Shown: positions 43,223-53,304, numbered from the stretch's first letter. The stretch is DNA of 64,000 nt from Duganella lactea (GCF_009857505.1 NZ_WWCP01000003.1:156169-220168); one strand, 5' to 3'. Program-made: numbers and translations. Notes: a model not told the origin generated them from the sequence alone.

Positions 43223-44258
43223 ACATGCGCCCCGGATTGAAGATCCCGGCGGGATCGAACGATTGCTTCAAGCGCGCATGGATCTTCGCCACCGCCGGCG
43301 CCAGCGGATGAAATACGCCCACGCCCTTGTCGCCGCCACGGAACAGCGTCGCGTGGCCGCCGCTCGCCGCCACCGTGCGGCGGATGCTGTCCACCTGCGC
43401 GGCGTCATCGGTCTTCAGCCAGCGCTGCGCGCCGCCCCACTCGATCAGTTGTTCGCCGCGCAAAATGATCGCGCTGGCGTGCGACGGCAGCGACATGCGC
43501 CACAAGCCGCCTCCGCTGAAGTAAGGGTGGGTCTGATCGCGCAGCGACGCCCACAAGGCGTCGTCGCCGGCCTCGCCGCCCAGCCGGCGCCGCGCCGCCG
43601 TCACCGCCGCCTCCGCGCCCGACAGCCGCAGCGACAGCACACCCTGATGCCAGCAACTGGCGGATACCGGCAGCGGTTGCACGGCCCACGTGTTGAGCCG
43701 CGACAGTGCGTCGATCTCGCTCATGTCGAAACGCAGGCTCGCTTCGCGCACCGGCACCGGCAGCACTTTCAGCGAGACTTCGAGTATCAGGCCCAGTGTG
43801 CCGAGCGAGCCGGCCAGCAGGCGCGAGACATCGTAGCCGGCGACGTTCTTCATCACCTGGCCGCCGAAGCGCAGCACCTCCCCGCGACCGTCCATCAACA
43901 CCGCGCCGAGCACGAAATCGCGCACCGCGCCGGCGCTGGCACGGCGCGGGCCGGACAGCGCGCTCGCCACCACGCCGCCGATGGTGGCGCCGGCGAAGCG
44001 CGGCGGCTCAAACGCCAGCATCTGCTGGTGTTGCGCCAGCAAAGCCTCGATCTCCGCCAGCGGCGTGCCGCAACGCGCGGTGATCACCAGCTCCGTCGGT
44101 TCATAGGAGATGATGCCGCTGTAGCCGCGCGTATCGAGCACCTCGCCGTTCAGCGACTGGCCATACCAGTCCTTGGTGCCGCCGCCGCGCAGGCGCAATG
44201 GCGCGTGGGCGGCGCTGGCGGCGCGGATGCGGTCGGAAAAGTCGGCGATGGAGGTCAT
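43212..44258 (-). CDS. glcE: glycolate oxidase FAD-binding subunit
   Basis: A 348-residue FAD-binding protein of the VAO/PCMH family. Conserved parts include LRLRGGGTKDWYG, GATIGGVVASALSGPRR and GQVMKNVAGYDVSRLLAGSLGTLG. It is a structural partner of GlcD. ATG 44258 lies two bases after the glcD stop. The C-terminal FNPGRMYAN overlaps the start of glcF, which points to coupled translation. Confidence 0.94.
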   Translation of the reverse strand: MTSIADFSDRIRAASAAHAPLRLRGGGTKDWYGQSLNGEVLDTRGYSGIISYEPTELVITARCGTPLAEIEALLAQHQQMLAFEPPRFAGATIGGVVASALSGPRRASAGAVRDFVLGAVLMDGRGEVLRFGGQVMKNVAGYDVSRLLAGSLGTLGLILEVSLKVLPVPVREASLRFDMSEIDALSRLNTWAVQPLPVSASCWHQGVLSLRLSGAEAAVTAARRRLGGEAGDDALWASLRDQTHPYFSGGGLWRMSLPSHASAIILRGEQLIEWGGAQRWLKTDDAAQVDSIRRTVAASGGHATLFRGGDKGVGVFHPLAPAVAKIHARLKQSFDPAGIFNPGRMYAN

Positions 44259-44260
44259 CG

Positions 44261-45739
44261 TCAAAAACGCTCAAGGTGAGGGAACGGCAAGGCGCCGCCG
44301 CTGACGCGCAGCTTGCCGAATTCGGCACAGCGGTGCAGCGTGGGAATCGCCTTGTCGGGATTGAGCAAGCCATGCGGATCGAAGCCGCGCTTGACCGAGA
44401 AGAACGCCTCCAACTCCGCCGGCGCGAACTGCACGCACATCGAATCGATCTTCTCGATGCCGACGCCATGCTCGCCGGTGATGGTGCCGCCCACTTCCAC
44501 GCACAGCGCCAGGATCTCGGCGCCGAAGGCTTCGGCGCGGTGAAACTCGTCCGGGATATTGGCGTTGAACAGGATCAGCGGATGCAAATTCCCATCGCCG
44601 GCATGGAACACATTGGCGCAGCGCAGGCCGTACTTGGCCTCCATCGCCGCGATACCGGCCAACACCTGCCCCAGCCGCTTGCGCGGAATCGTGCCGTCCA
44701 TGCAGTAGTAGTCGGGCGAGATGCGGCCGGCGGCCGGGAACGCATTCTTGCGGCCGGACCAGAACTTCAGCCGTTCCGCCTCCGAGCGCGACACGGCGAT
44801 GGCGATCGCGCCCGCCGTATTCAACACCGCCGTCATGCGCGCGATGTCCTCTTCCACTTCCTCCTCGGTGCCATCGGCCTCGCACAGCAGGATGGCGGCG
44901 GCCTCGGTGTCGTAGCCGGCCTTGACGAACGGCTCCACCATGCGCGACGAGGTCTGGTCCATCATCTCCAGCCCGGCCGGAATGATGCCGGCGGCGATCA
45001 GCGCCGCCACCGCGTGACAGCTCTTTAGCACCTCGTCGAACGACGCCATGATCACGCGCGCGACGGCCGGCTTGGGCACCAGCTTGACCGTGACTTCGGT
45101 GACGATGCCGAGCATGCCCTCGGAGCCGATAAACACCGACAGCAAATCCAGCCCCGGCGCGTCGAGCGCCTCGCCGCCCAGCTCCACCAGCTCGCCGTCG
45201 ATGGTGGCCACCCGCACGCGGAGCACATTGTGCACGGTCAGGCCGTATTTGAGGCAATGCACGCCGCCCGAATTCTCCGCCACATTGCCGCCGATGGTGC
45301 AGGCGATCTGCGACGACGGGTCCGGCGCATAGTACAGGCCATGCGGCGCCGCCGCCTCCGAAATCGCCAGGTTGCGCACGCCCGGCTGCACCACCGCCGT
45401 ACGCGCATACGCATCCATGCGGACGATGCGGTTCAGGCGCGCGGTCGACAGCACCACGCCGGCCGCGATCGGCATCGCGCCGCCGGACAGGCCGGTGCCG
45501 GCGCCGCGCGGCACGACCGGCACGCCCAGTTCGCGGCACACCTTGAGCACCGCCAGCACCTGCGCCTCGCTGTCGGGCAGCACCACGATCATCGGCAACT
45601 GGCGATAGGCGGCCAGGCCGTCGCATTCATACGGCCGCGTATCCTCCGGCGCGGACAGCACGGCGCGCGCCGGCAGCACCTGCTGCAGCGCCGCAGCCAC
45701 CTGCGCCCGACGAGCGCCCATCTCCGCAACGTTGTTCAT
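44261..45739 (-). CDS. glcD: glycolate oxidase catalytic subunit
   Basis: A 492-residue FAD-linked oxidase that turns glycolate (or D-lactate) into glyoxylate. The FAD motif is VVPRGAGTGLSGGAMP, and the C-terminal catalytic segment includes CANVFHAGDGNLHPLI and GEHGVGIEK. It heads glcDEF. No glcC regulator is adjacent; the divergent neighbour is a SUFU-domain gene 97 bases away. Confidence 0.95.
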   Translation of the reverse strand: MNNVAEMGARRAQVAAALQQVLPARAVLSAPEDTRPYECDGLAAYRQLPMIVVLPDSEAQVLAVLKVCRELGVPVVPRGAGTGLSGGAMPIAAGVVLSTARLNRIVRMDAYARTAVVQPGVRNLAISEAAAPHGLYYAPDPSSQIACTIGGNVAENSGGVHCLKYGLTVHNVLRVRVATIDGELVELGGEALDAPGLDLLSVFIGSEGMLGIVTEVTVKLVPKPAVARVIMASFDEVLKSCHAVAALIAAGIIPAGLEMMDQTSSRMVEPFVKAGYDTEAAAILLCEADGTEEEVEEDIARMTAVLNTAGAIAIAVSRSEAERLKFWSGRKNAFPAAGRISPDYYCMDGTIPRKRLGQVLAGIAAMEAKYGLRCANVFHAGDGNLHPLILFNANIPDEFHRAEAFGAEILALCVEVGGTITGEHGVGIEKIDSMCVQFAPAELEAFFSVKRGFDPHGLLNPDKAIPTLHRCAEFGKLRVSGGALPFPHLERF

Positions 45740-45836
45740 GTGACCATTGTAAGCACAAACGCCGTCGCGAGGCGAGATCCGCCGCCGATTTGTTGTATTC
45801 TTCGGAGCGCTGCTACATCACACACTGGAACGGAAT

Positions 45837-46394
45837 ATGAACAAAGAGTTTGAACGGGAATGGCTCCTGGCACTGGAAAAACGATTTGGCGTGGAGGCGA
45901 CGATCGCGCAGATCACGCTGGAGAACCAGCCGCGCATGCTGATCTACTATTTCCAGGATTTTCCGGCCAAGGGCATGCTGACCGCGGTCACTGCGGGCCT
46001 GTCCAGCGCCAGCCACCCCGACTGGCAATACGGCAAGCCCGAGCTGTGCTTCGCGCTGAACACCAGCGACAGCAAGTGGGGCACCGCGGCCGGCTATCTG
46101 GCGCAAGTGTTCTTTAACCAGAAGCCGTTCGGCTACGAGTCGTCATTCGCCATGCAGCAGCCGATGTCGGGCGACAGCGCGATGAACGCCTGTTTCGTTC
46201 ACCGTCCAGCGTTTCTGAACAACGAGCAGATCAAGTTCGAACTGAAGGACCGCACCATCTTCCTGGCCGGTCTGTTTCCGCTGTATCCGGAAGAAATCAG
46301 CCTGTATGAATCACAGGGCGTCCAGAACTTCTGGAACACACCCGGCTTCGATCCGTACAACCCACGCCGCGCCAATCTGGCGCTTCAAGGATAA
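45837..46394 (+). CDS. Suppressor-of-fused (SUFU) domain protein
   Basis: A 185-residue protein resembling the bacterial SUFU family: LIYYFQDFPAKGMLTAVTAGLS, KPELCFALNTSD and the C-terminal IFLAGLFPLYPEEISLYE. In bacteria SUFU-fold proteins often serve as immunity proteins for polymorphic toxins. No toxin gene lies nearby, so the role here is open. GGAACGGA precedes ATG 45837. The next gene starts three bases after its stop, suggesting co-transcription. Confidence 0.7.
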   Translation: MNKEFEREWLLALEKRFGVEATIAQITLENQPRMLIYYFQDFPAKGMLTAVTAGLSSASHPDWQYGKPELCFALNTSDSKWGTAAGYLAQVFFNQKPFGYESSFAMQQPMSGDSAMNACFVHRPAFLNNEQIKFELKDRTIFLAGLFPLYPEEISLYESQGVQNFWNTPGFDPYNPRRANLALQG

Positions 46395-46397
46395 GAC

Positions 46398-46952
46398 ATG
46401 GGCAACCGACTTTCGAAAATCGCCACCCGCACCGGCGACGGCGGCACCACCGGCCTGGGTGACGGCAGCCGCACCGACAAGGACAGCGCGCGCATCACCG
46501 CCATCGGCGAGGTGGATGAACTGAATTCGCATCTGGGCCTGCTACTGTGCGAAGACATGCCGGCCGATCTGCGCGAGGAACTGGTCACCATCCAGCACGA
46601 CCTGTTCGATCTGGGCGGAGAGCTGTGCATTCCCGGCTTCCAGATGATCAAGGACGCGCATGTCGAGCGGCTGGACGCGCTGCTGGCAAGCTACAACGCC
46701 ACGCTGCCGCCGCTGACGGAATTCATTCTGCCGGCCGGCTCGCGCGCGGCGGCGCAGGCGCATGTGTGCCGCACCGTGTGCCGCCGCGCCGAGCGCAGCA
46801 TCGTCACGCTGGGCAAGGCGGAGACCATCCACGCGCTGCCGCGCCAGTATGTCAACCGCCTGTCGGACCTGCTGTTTGTGTTGTCGCGCGTGTTGAACCG
46901 TCACGCCGGCGGCAGCGACGTGCTGTGGCAGCACGAACGCCAGCGCGGCTGA
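46398..46952 (+). CDS. cob(I)alamin adenosyltransferase, PduO type
   Basis: A 184-residue ATP:cob(I)alamin adenosyltransferase making adenosylcobalamin. Marks are the N-terminal TRTGDGGTTGLGDGSR, GEVDELNSHLG, and FILPAGSRAAAQAHVCRTVCRRAER with YVNRLSDLLFVLSRVLN. The length fits the PduO single-domain family. It follows the SUFU gene and is convergent to dxs with an 18-base gap. Confidence 0.94.
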   Translation: MGNRLSKIATRTGDGGTTGLGDGSRTDKDSARITAIGEVDELNSHLGLLLCEDMPADLREELVTIQHDLFDLGGELCIPGFQMIKDAHVERLDALLASYNATLPPLTEFILPAGSRAAAQAHVCRTVCRRAERSIVTLGKAETIHALPRQYVNRLSDLLFVLSRVLNRHAGGSDVLWQHERQRG

Positions 46953-46970
46953 CGCGCTCAATCAGCCCTA

Positions 46971-48842
46971 TCAGCCGTTGTTGACGACCAGCCGCGGCTC
47001 TTCGCCGAGGTAGCGCTGTTTGATGGTGGCGGTGATGCCGGCGGCATCCAGCCCCACGCCGGCCAGCAGTTTGGCCGGGTCGCCATGGTCGATGAATTTG
47101 TCCGGCAGGCCAAGCATCAGCACCGGCTTGACGATGCCTTCCGCCGCCAGCGCTTCCGCCACGGCCGCGCCAGCACCACCCATGATGCAGCCCTCTTCCA
47201 CCGTCACGAAGTAATCGTGGCTGGCCGCCAGCTGCTTCACCAGCGCCACATCCAGCGGCTTGACGAAACGCATATTGGCGACAGTGGCGTTCAGCGTCTC
47301 GCCGGCGGCCACCGACGGCGCCACCATCGAGCCAAACGCCAGGATGGCGATCTTCTGGCCCTGGCGCTTGATCTCGCCCTGGCCGATTGCTATCGTCGTC
47401 AGCTCCGGCTGGATGGCCGCGCCAACACCGGCGCCGCGTGGATAGCGGATCGCCGCCGGCCCGTTGTAGTGGTAGCCGGTGGTCAGCATCTGACGGCATT
47501 CGTTTTCGTCCGAGGCGGCCATGACCACCATGTTCGGAATGCAGCGCAGATAGGCCAGATCGTAGTTGCCGGCATGGGTGGCGCCATCGGCGCCCACCAG
47601 GCCCGCGCGGTCCAGCGCGAAGGTCACGTCGAGGTTTTGCAGCGCCACGTCGTGGATCAACTGATCGTAGGCGCGCTGCAGGAAGGTGGAGTAGATCGCC
47701 ACCACCGGCTTCAGGCCTTCGCAGGCCAGGCCGGCGCCGAAGGTCACCGAATGCTGCTCGGCGATGCCGACGTCGAAGTAACGGTCAGGGTATTCCTGGT
47801 TGAAGCGCACCATGCCCGAGCCTTCGCGCATGGCCGGCGTGATGCCGACCAGTTTCTGGTCGGCGGCCGCCATGTCGCACAGCCAGTCGCCGAACACTTC
47901 GGTGTAGGTTTTCTTGGAAGGCGCGGTGGCGGGCTTGATGCCCTCGGCGGGATTGAACTTGCCGGTGCCGTGGTACAGGATAGGCTCGGCCTCGGCCAGC
48001 TTGTAGCCCTGGCCCTTCTTGGTCACCACGTGCAGGAACTGCGGGCCCTTCAGGTTCTTGATGTTCTGCAGCGTGGGGATCAGCGAATCCAGATCATGGC
48101 CGTCGATCGGGCCGATGTAGTTGAAACCGAATTCCTCGAACATCGTGGCCGGCACCACCATGCCCTTGGCGTGTTCCTCCAGCTTCTTCGCCAGCTCCAG
48201 CACAGGGCCGGGCAGCACCGACTTGCCGACATTCTTGGCGGCGGCGTAGAACTGGCCCGACATCAGCCGCGCCAGATAGCGATTCAGCGCGCCCACCGGC
48301 GGCGAGATCGACATGTCGTTATCGTTGAGGATCACCAGCAGGTTCACGTCTTCCTGCACGCCGGCGTTGTTCAGCGCCTCGAACGCCATGCCGGCGGTCA
48401 TCGAGCCGTCGCCGATGACGGCGATGGCGTGGCGATGCTCGCCCTTGATCTTGGCCGCCTGCGCCATACCCAGCGCCGCCGAGATCGAGGTCGACGAGTG
48501 CGCGGTGCCGAAGGTGTCGTATTCCGATTCGTCGCGTTTCGGGAAGCCCGAAATGCCGCCCAGCTGGCGCAGCGTGTGCATCTTGTCGCGCCGGCCGGTG
48601 AGGATCTTGTGCGAGTAGGTCTGGTGGCCCACGTCCCAGACGATGCGGTCGTGCGGCGTGTTGAACACGTAGTGCAGCGCCAGCGTCAGCTCCACCGTGC
48701 CCAGATTGGACGACAGATGGCCGCCGGTCTTGGACACGGAGTCGAGCAGGTAGGCGCGCAGTTCATGCGCCAGCGGCGTCAGTTGGCTGTACGACAGCTT
48801 GCGTACATCGGCCGGGGAATGTATTTTTTCGAGCAAGTTCAT
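46971..48842 (-). CDS. dxs: 1-deoxy-D-xylulose-5-phosphate synthase
   Basis: A 623-residue thiamin-dependent enzyme, the first step of the non-mevalonate isoprenoid pathway. The TPP motif is [18 protein letters not shown], and other marks are [26 protein letters not shown]-type [19 protein letters not shown] and RYPRGAG. Its ATG directly abuts the ispA stop (TAAATG), so it is co-transcribed with ispA and xseB, an order common in proteobacteria. Confidence 0.97.
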   Translation of the reverse strand: MNLLEKIHSPADVRKLSYSQLTPLAHELRAYLLDSVSKTGGHLSSNLGTVELTLALHYVFNTPHDRIVWDVGHQTYSHKILTGRRDKMHTLRQLGGISGFPKRDESEYDTFGTAHSSTSISAALGMAQAAKIKGEHRHAIAVIGDGSMTAGMAFEALNNAGVQEDVNLLVILNDNDMSISPPVGALNRYLARLMSGQFYAAAKNVGKSVLPGPVLELAKKLEEHAKGMVVPATMFEEFGFNYIGPIDGHDLDSLIPTLQNIKNLKGPQFLHVVTKKGQGYKLAEAEPILYHGTGKFNPAEGIKPATAPSKKTYTEVFGDWLCDMAAADQKLVGITPAMREGSGMVRFNQEYPDRYFDVGIAEQHSVTFGAGLACEGLKPVVAIYSTFLQRAYDQLIHDVALQNLDVTFALDRAGLVGADGATHAGNYDLAYLRCIPNMVVMAASDENECRQMLTTGYHYNGPAAIRYPRGAGVGAAIQPELTTIAIGQGEIKRQGQKIAILAFGSMVAPSVAAGETLNATVANMRFVKPLDVALVKQLAASHDYFVTVEEGCIMGGAGAAVAEALAAEGIVKPVLMLGLPDKFIDHGDPAKLLAGVGLDAAGITATIKQRYLGEEPRLVVNNG

Positions 48843-49733
48843 TTATGCCTTCCGCTGCACGATCAGATCCGCGAGTTCGCGTAATCGCAGGGCTTTTTCT
48901 CCAAACGACGCGAGCGCTGCATGCGCTTCGAGCCGCAATTTTTCCGCCAGCGCGCGCGATGGTTCCAGACCCAGAATGGATACATAGGTCGGCTTGTTAT
49001 CGGCGGCGTCCTTGCCGGCGGTTTTGCCCAGCGTGGCCGAATCGGCCGTCGCGTCGAGCACATCGTCCACCACCTGGAACGCCAGGCCGATGGCGCGCGC
49101 GTAGACATTCAGCGCGCCCAATTCGTCGTCCGTCAGATCCTTGCCGGCCAGCGCGCCCAGCACCACCGAGGCGCGCAGCAGCGCGCCGGTCTTCAACTGG
49201 TGCATCTGCTCCAGCTGTTCCAGCGTGAGACTGATGCCAACGCTATCGAGGTCGATCGCCTGGCCGCCGCACATGCCAGCCGAGCCGGACGCGGTGGCCA
49301 GCAGGCGCACCATGGCCAGCAAGCGCGCCGGCGGCACGTCGGCCGCTTGCGACAGCACCATGAAGGCCTGCGATTGCAGCGCGTCGCCGACCAGCAGCGC
49401 GGTCGCCTCGTCGTAGGCCACATGCACGGTCGGTTTGCCGCGGCGCAGCGCGTCGTCGTCCATGCAGGGCATGTCGTCATGCACCAGCGAGTAGGCGTGG
49501 ATCATTTCCACGGCGGCGGCGGCGCGACTCAACGTGGCGGCGTCGGCGCCGAACAGCGCGCCGGCGGCGTACACCAGCAGCGGGCGCACACGCTTGCCGC
49601 CGCCGAGCAGCGCATAGCGCATCGCCTCGTGCAGCCTGGACGGGATCACATCGGCGGCGGGCAGGAAACCGGATAAATCGTTTTCCGATCCGGCCTGCAC
49701 GGTTTTCATCCAGTCCTCGAACGCGGCGTTCAT
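48843..49733 (-). CDS. ispA: farnesyl diphosphate synthase
   Basis: A 296-residue trans-prenyltransferase making farnesyl diphosphate. The first Asp-rich motif is LVHDDMPCMDDDALRRGKPT and the second is FQVVDDVLDATAD. It supplies farnesyl for heme O synthesis (cyoE in this window) and the precursor for polyprenyls. It overlaps xseB by four bases (ATGA) and abuts dxs. Confidence 0.96.
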   Translation of the reverse strand: MNAAFEDWMKTVQAGSENDLSGFLPAADVIPSRLHEAMRYALLGGGKRVRPLLVYAAGALFGADAATLSRAAAAVEMIHAYSLVHDDMPCMDDDALRRGKPTVHVAYDEATALLVGDALQSQAFMVLSQAADVPPARLLAMVRLLATASGSAGMCGGQAIDLDSVGISLTLEQLEQMHQLKTGALLRASVVLGALAGKDLTDDELGALNVYARAIGLAFQVVDDVLDATADSATLGKTAGKDAADNKPTYVSILGLEPSRALAEKLRLEAHAALASFGEKALRLRELADLIVQRKA

Positions 49734-49987
49734 GGTTCGCCCTCGCCGGTGGCGACGAAGGGCTTGAGCATCTCGCCTTCCAGCACCTTGACCTGGGATT
49801 CGACTTTTTCCAGTTGGACGGCGCAGAACTTCACCAGCTCGGTGCCGCGCGCATAGGCGGCCACCGACGCTTCCAGCGGCAGTTGGCCCGCCTCCATTTG
49901 TGCAACCAGTTGTGCCAGTTCCGCCATCGCTTCTTCAAACGAGACGGGAGCGGCGGCAGTCGCGTCGGCAGTTAGTTTCTTTGACAT
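49730..49987 (-). CDS. xseB: exodeoxyribonuclease VII small subunit
   Basis: An 85-residue helical protein: SFEEAMAELAQLVAQMEAGQLPLEASVAAYARGTEL is the XseB signature, forming a two-helix hairpin that binds XseA. ATG 49987 (MSKKLTAD) is chosen over a start 24 codons upstream because conservation begins there. First gene of the xseB-ispA-dxs operon. Confidence 0.94.
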   Translation of the reverse strand: MSKKLTADATAAAPVSFEEAMAELAQLVAQMEAGQLPLEASVAAYARGTELVKFCAVQLEKVESQVKVLEGEMLKPFVATGEGEP

Positions 49988-50305
49988 AATCACTCGGTTA
50001 TCTTTGGCACAACAATCCAATGCCTGCGCAGTGTAGCCCGATATTTTAGAGCAAACCACCGCATCTCGTGGAACATTAGCGGCCAGCGCTGGATTTTAGC
50101 GCAATCGTCCCCATTTGCCGTACCAGCATGCAGGAATTGCAAGTTTTCGCACAGTAAACGCGCAGATCGGGCTGCCTCACGAGAGTAAAACACGGTATAA
50201 TCGCCGGTTCTGTCCTAAATACCACCTCAACGCATTCAAGTTATGCGGGTTGTCTTTACGGATTCTGTCTCTTCTTGGTTTGATTTTTAATTAAGGGGGG
50301 TTTGG
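49988..50305. promoter_or_regulatory. gene-free divergent region xseB / Rieske oxygenase
   Basis: This 318-base gap has no convincing gene. A perfect plus-strand TATAAT (50196-50201) suggests a promoter for the oxygenase gene with a leader of about 100 bases, although the -35 is poor. The leader's last 60 bases are T-rich and end in an AGGGGGG ribosome-binding site at 50294-50300. The xseB promoter must lie in the left half but no clear consensus was found. No tRNA or hairpin terminator was seen. Confidence 0.45.
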
Positions 50306-51406
50306 ATGTCCGATCTGGGTACCCACGCCAAATTAGCGCGGCCAACTGCGCAACTTCCGGTCAACGTCTATTTTGACGAAACGCTACTGCAGCGTGAAAT
50401 GCAGCAACTTTTCAAGGCTGGTCCCCGCTACGTCGGGCACGAGTTGATGGTGCCGAATGTCGGCGACTATGCGACGCTTGCCGCCGAAAACGAGGGCCGT
50501 ATGCTGGTGCGTAACGCGCAGGGGGTGGAGCTGGTGTCCAACGTCTGCCGCCACCGTCAGGCGCTGATGCTCAACGGCCGTGGCAATACGAACAATATCG
50601 TTTGCCCATTGCACCGCTGGACGTACGACCTCAAGGGTGAACTGATCGGCGCGCCGCATTTCCCTGAAACGCCGTGCCTGAACCTGCCGAAGGTCCCGTT
50701 GCAAAACTGGAATGGCCTGCTGTTCGAGCAGAATGGCTACAACGTCATGGCAGCGCTGAACCAGCTGTCGGTCACCAAGGACCTGGATTTCAGCGGCTAC
50801 ATGCTGGACCACGTGGAAGTGCACGAGTGCAATTACAACTGGAAGACCTTCATCGAGGTCTACCTGGAGGATTACCACGTCGAGCCATTCCATCCGGGCC
50901 TGGGCAACTTCGTCAGCTGCGACGATCTGCGCTGGGAGTTCGGCAAGGAGTTCAGCGTGCAGACGGTGGGCGTGCACAAGGGCCTGCAGAAATCCGGTTC
51001 GGAAATTTACCAGCGCTGGCAAGAGCAGGTGCTGAAGTTCCGTGGCGGCGAGCCGCCACCGTACGGCGCCATCTGGCTGACCTTGTATCCGAACATCATG
51101 GTCGAGTGGTATCCGCACGTGCTGATCGTCTCGACGCTGTGGCCGGAAGGCCCGCAGCGCACCAAAAACGTGGTGGAGTTCTACTACCCGGAGGAAATCG
51201 TGCTGTTCGAGCGCGAGTTCATCGAGGCCGAGCGCGCCGCCTACATGGAAACCTGCATCGAGGACGACGAGATCGGCCAGCGCATGGACGCCGGCCGCAA
51301 GGCGCTGCTCGACCGCGGCGAGAACGACGGCGGCCCCTACCAGTCACCAATGGAAGACGGCATGCAGCATTTCCACGAGTGGTACCGCAGCAAGTTTAAC
51401 GTGTAA
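50306..51406 (+). CDS. Rieske-type aromatic ring-hydroxylating oxygenase, alpha subunit
   Basis: A 366-residue oxygenase. The Rieske 2Fe-2S ligands are Cys81, His83, Cys100 and His103 in VCRHR and VCPLHRW. The mononuclear iron site follows in LEDYHVEPFH (His191, His196). A C-terminal acidic segment completes the SRPBCC-like catalytic domain. No beta subunit or reductase gene is adjacent, so it is probably a homomeric oxygenase using a general reductase. The substrate is not evident; the family includes enzymes for aromatics, choline/carnitine and sterols. A very strong AGGGGGG precedes ATG 50306. Confidence 0.88.
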   Translation: MSDLGTHAKLARPTAQLPVNVYFDETLLQREMQQLFKAGPRYVGHELMVPNVGDYATLAAENEGRMLVRNAQGVELVSNVCRHRQALMLNGRGNTNNIVCPLHRWTYDLKGELIGAPHFPETPCLNLPKVPLQNWNGLLFEQNGYNVMAALNQLSVTKDLDFSGYMLDHVEVHECNYNWKTFIEVYLEDYHVEPFHPGLGNFVSCDDLRWEFGKEFSVQTVGVHKGLQKSGSEIYQRWQEQVLKFRGGEPPPYGAIWLTLYPNIMVEWYPHVLIVSTLWPEGPQRTKNVVEFYYPEEIVLFEREFIEAERAAYMETCIEDDEIGQRMDAGRKALLDRGENDGGPYQSPMEDGMQHFHEWYRSKFNV

Positions 51407-51418
51407 GGCACAGGCGCG

Positions 51419-52342
51419 ATGCAGTCACTTTGGATGTTGTTTGCCAGTTTCATGTTTGCGGTCATGGGGGTCTGCGTCAAACTGGCGTCCACCGAGTTCT
51501 CAACCTCCGAACTGGTGATGTATCGCGGCGTGGTCGGCGTCATCGTCCTCGGCGGCATGATCAGGCTGCAGGGCGGCTCCTTCCGCACGACGATGCCGGG
51601 CGCCCACCTGTGGCGCAGCGTCATCGGCGTGATTTCGCTGTGGCTGTGGTATTACTCGATCGGCGAGTTGCCGCTGGCCACGGCGATGACCCTCAACTAC
51701 CTGTCGCCGATCTGGATCGCCGTGTGGCTGTTCGCCATGGGCTGGTGGCACGCCAAGGGCGATGTCAAATGGCCGCTGATCGTGGCGGTGGTGGCCAGCT
51801 TCGTCGGCGTCACGCTGCTGCTGCGCCCGGCCTTCGACGCCAACCAGCTGACGCCGGCGCTGATCGCGCTCGGCTCGTCGATGCTGACGGCGATGGCGTA
51901 TATGCAGGTGCGCAAGTTGGGCATCGCGGGCGAGCCGGAAAACCGCGTGGTCTTCTATTTCACGGTGATGAACCTGGTGGCCGGCCTGGCCGGTGTGTAC
52001 CTGACCGGCGGCGCCAACGGCCCCGAATGGCATCCCATCACCTCCTGGCGCAGCGGCTTGCTGTTGCTGGCCGTCGGCGTGTGCGCCACCAGCGCGCAGG
52101 TCGCCATGACGCGCGCCTATAGCCTGGGCAACACGCTGGTGGTGGCCAATCTGCAATACACCGGCATCGTGTTCTCCAGTATCTGGGGCGTGCTGGTGTT
52201 CGGCGATGTGTTCGACTGGCACAGCTGGGCGGGCATCGCCATCATTCTTTTGTCCGGCATGGCCGCGACGTTCTACAATACCCGCAATACCGATAAAGGC
52301 AAGGCCATTTCGAACACCGATCCGATCGCCAGCGAAGTATAA
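51419..52342 (+). CDS. EamA/DMT-superfamily transporter
   Basis: A 307-residue protein with ten hydrophobic segments and two EamA repeats (SLWMLFASFMFAVMGVCVKLAS, LGNTLVVANLQYTGIVFSSIWGVLVFGD). It lies 12 bases after the oxygenase gene and 18 bases before the sulfurtransferase gene, so the three are probably one operon. Substrate unknown; a role in exporting a product linked to the oxygenase is speculative. Confidence 0.87.
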   Translation: MQSLWMLFASFMFAVMGVCVKLASTEFSTSELVMYRGVVGVIVLGGMIRLQGGSFRTTMPGAHLWRSVIGVISLWLWYYSIGELPLATAMTLNYLSPIWIAVWLFAMGWWHAKGDVKWPLIVAVVASFVGVTLLLRPAFDANQLTPALIALGSSMLTAMAYMQVRKLGIAGEPENRVVFYFTVMNLVAGLAGVYLTGGANGPEWHPITSWRSGLLLLAVGVCATSAQVAMTRAYSLGNTLVVANLQYTGIVFSSIWGVLVFGDVFDWHSWAGIAIILLSGMAATFYNTRNTDKGKAISNTDPIASEV

Positions 52343-52360
52343 GGAATAAGGAAACCGTCC

Positions 52361-53212
52361 ATGCACACCACCCTGATCGACGCCGCCACCCTGTCCCGAC
52401 ATCTGGACGACCCGCGGTGGGTCATCCTCGATTGCCGCCATGATCTGATACATCCGCACGCGGGGCACGACAGCTTTGCCATCGGCCACATCGCCGGCGC
52501 GCAGTTTGCCAATGTGGATACGGACTTGTCCGGCGCGAAGAGCGCGGCGGACGGCAAGTTTCTCGGCCGTCACCCGCTGCCGGGACGCGCGGCCCTGATC
52601 GAGACGCTGCGCGGCTTCGGCATCAACGACGATACGCAAGTGGTGGCTTACGATGCCCACGGCGGCATGTTCGCCGCGCGGCTGTGGTGGCTGCTGCGCT
52701 GGGTCGGCCATCCGGCGGTGGCGGTGCTCGATGGCGGCCTAGTGGCCTGGCAGGCGGCCGGCCTGCCGATGGTGACGCACGCCGAGCGCCGCACACCGGG
52801 CGCGATCAGCGAACGCGCGTCGCTGGTGTCGACGGTGGCGGTGGACGATGTGCTGGCCAACCTGTCGACGCACGCACGCACGGTGGTCGATGCGCGCGCG
52901 GCCGACCGCTATCGCGGCGAGAACGAAACCATCGATCCGGTCGGCGGCCATATTCCGGGCGCCAAAAACCGCTTCTTCAAAGACAATCTGACGCCCGATG
53001 GCCGCTTCAAGGACGCCGCGCAACTGAAGGCCGAATTCGCGCCGTTGTTCGACGAACCGTCGAAAGCCATCATGCAATGCGGCTCCGGCGTGACCGCCTG
53101 CCACAATCTGCTGGCCCTGGAAGTCGCCGGCCTGCCGGGCGCCGCGCTCTACCCCGGCTCGTGGAGCGAATGGGTGGGTGATCCCAACCGCCCGGTGGCG
53201 ACCGGCAGCTAA
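52361..53212 (+). CDS. sseA: 3-mercaptopyruvate/thiosulfate sulfurtransferase
   Basis: A 283-residue two-domain rhodanese. The inactive N-terminal domain has WVILDCRHDL; the active C-terminal domain has VVDARAADRYRGENE, GHIPGAKN and the catalytic Cys240 in MQCGSGVTACHN. The CGSGVTA loop fits mercaptopyruvate sulfurtransferase rather than thiosulfate rhodanese (CRKGVT). It ends the oxygenase-transporter set. Confidence 0.9.
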   Translation: MHTTLIDAATLSRHLDDPRWVILDCRHDLIHPHAGHDSFAIGHIAGAQFANVDTDLSGAKSAADGKFLGRHPLPGRAALIETLRGFGINDDTQVVAYDAHGGMFAARLWWLLRWVGHPAVAVLDGGLVAWQAAGLPMVTHAERRTPGAISERASLVSTVAVDDVLANLSTHARTVVDARAADRYRGENETIDPVGGHIPGAKNRFFKDNLTPDGRFKDAAQLKAEFAPLFDEPSKAIMQCGSGVTACHNLLALEVAGLPGAALYPGSWSEWVGDPNRPVATGS

Positions 53213-53304
53213 GATTGCGGATATGGCGCGCCCAGCGCTTGATCCGAATTCTCAACAACTCCAAGTAGGCAGCCTCCGCGTGCGGTGGCCAGCGAACCGG
53301 CAAG

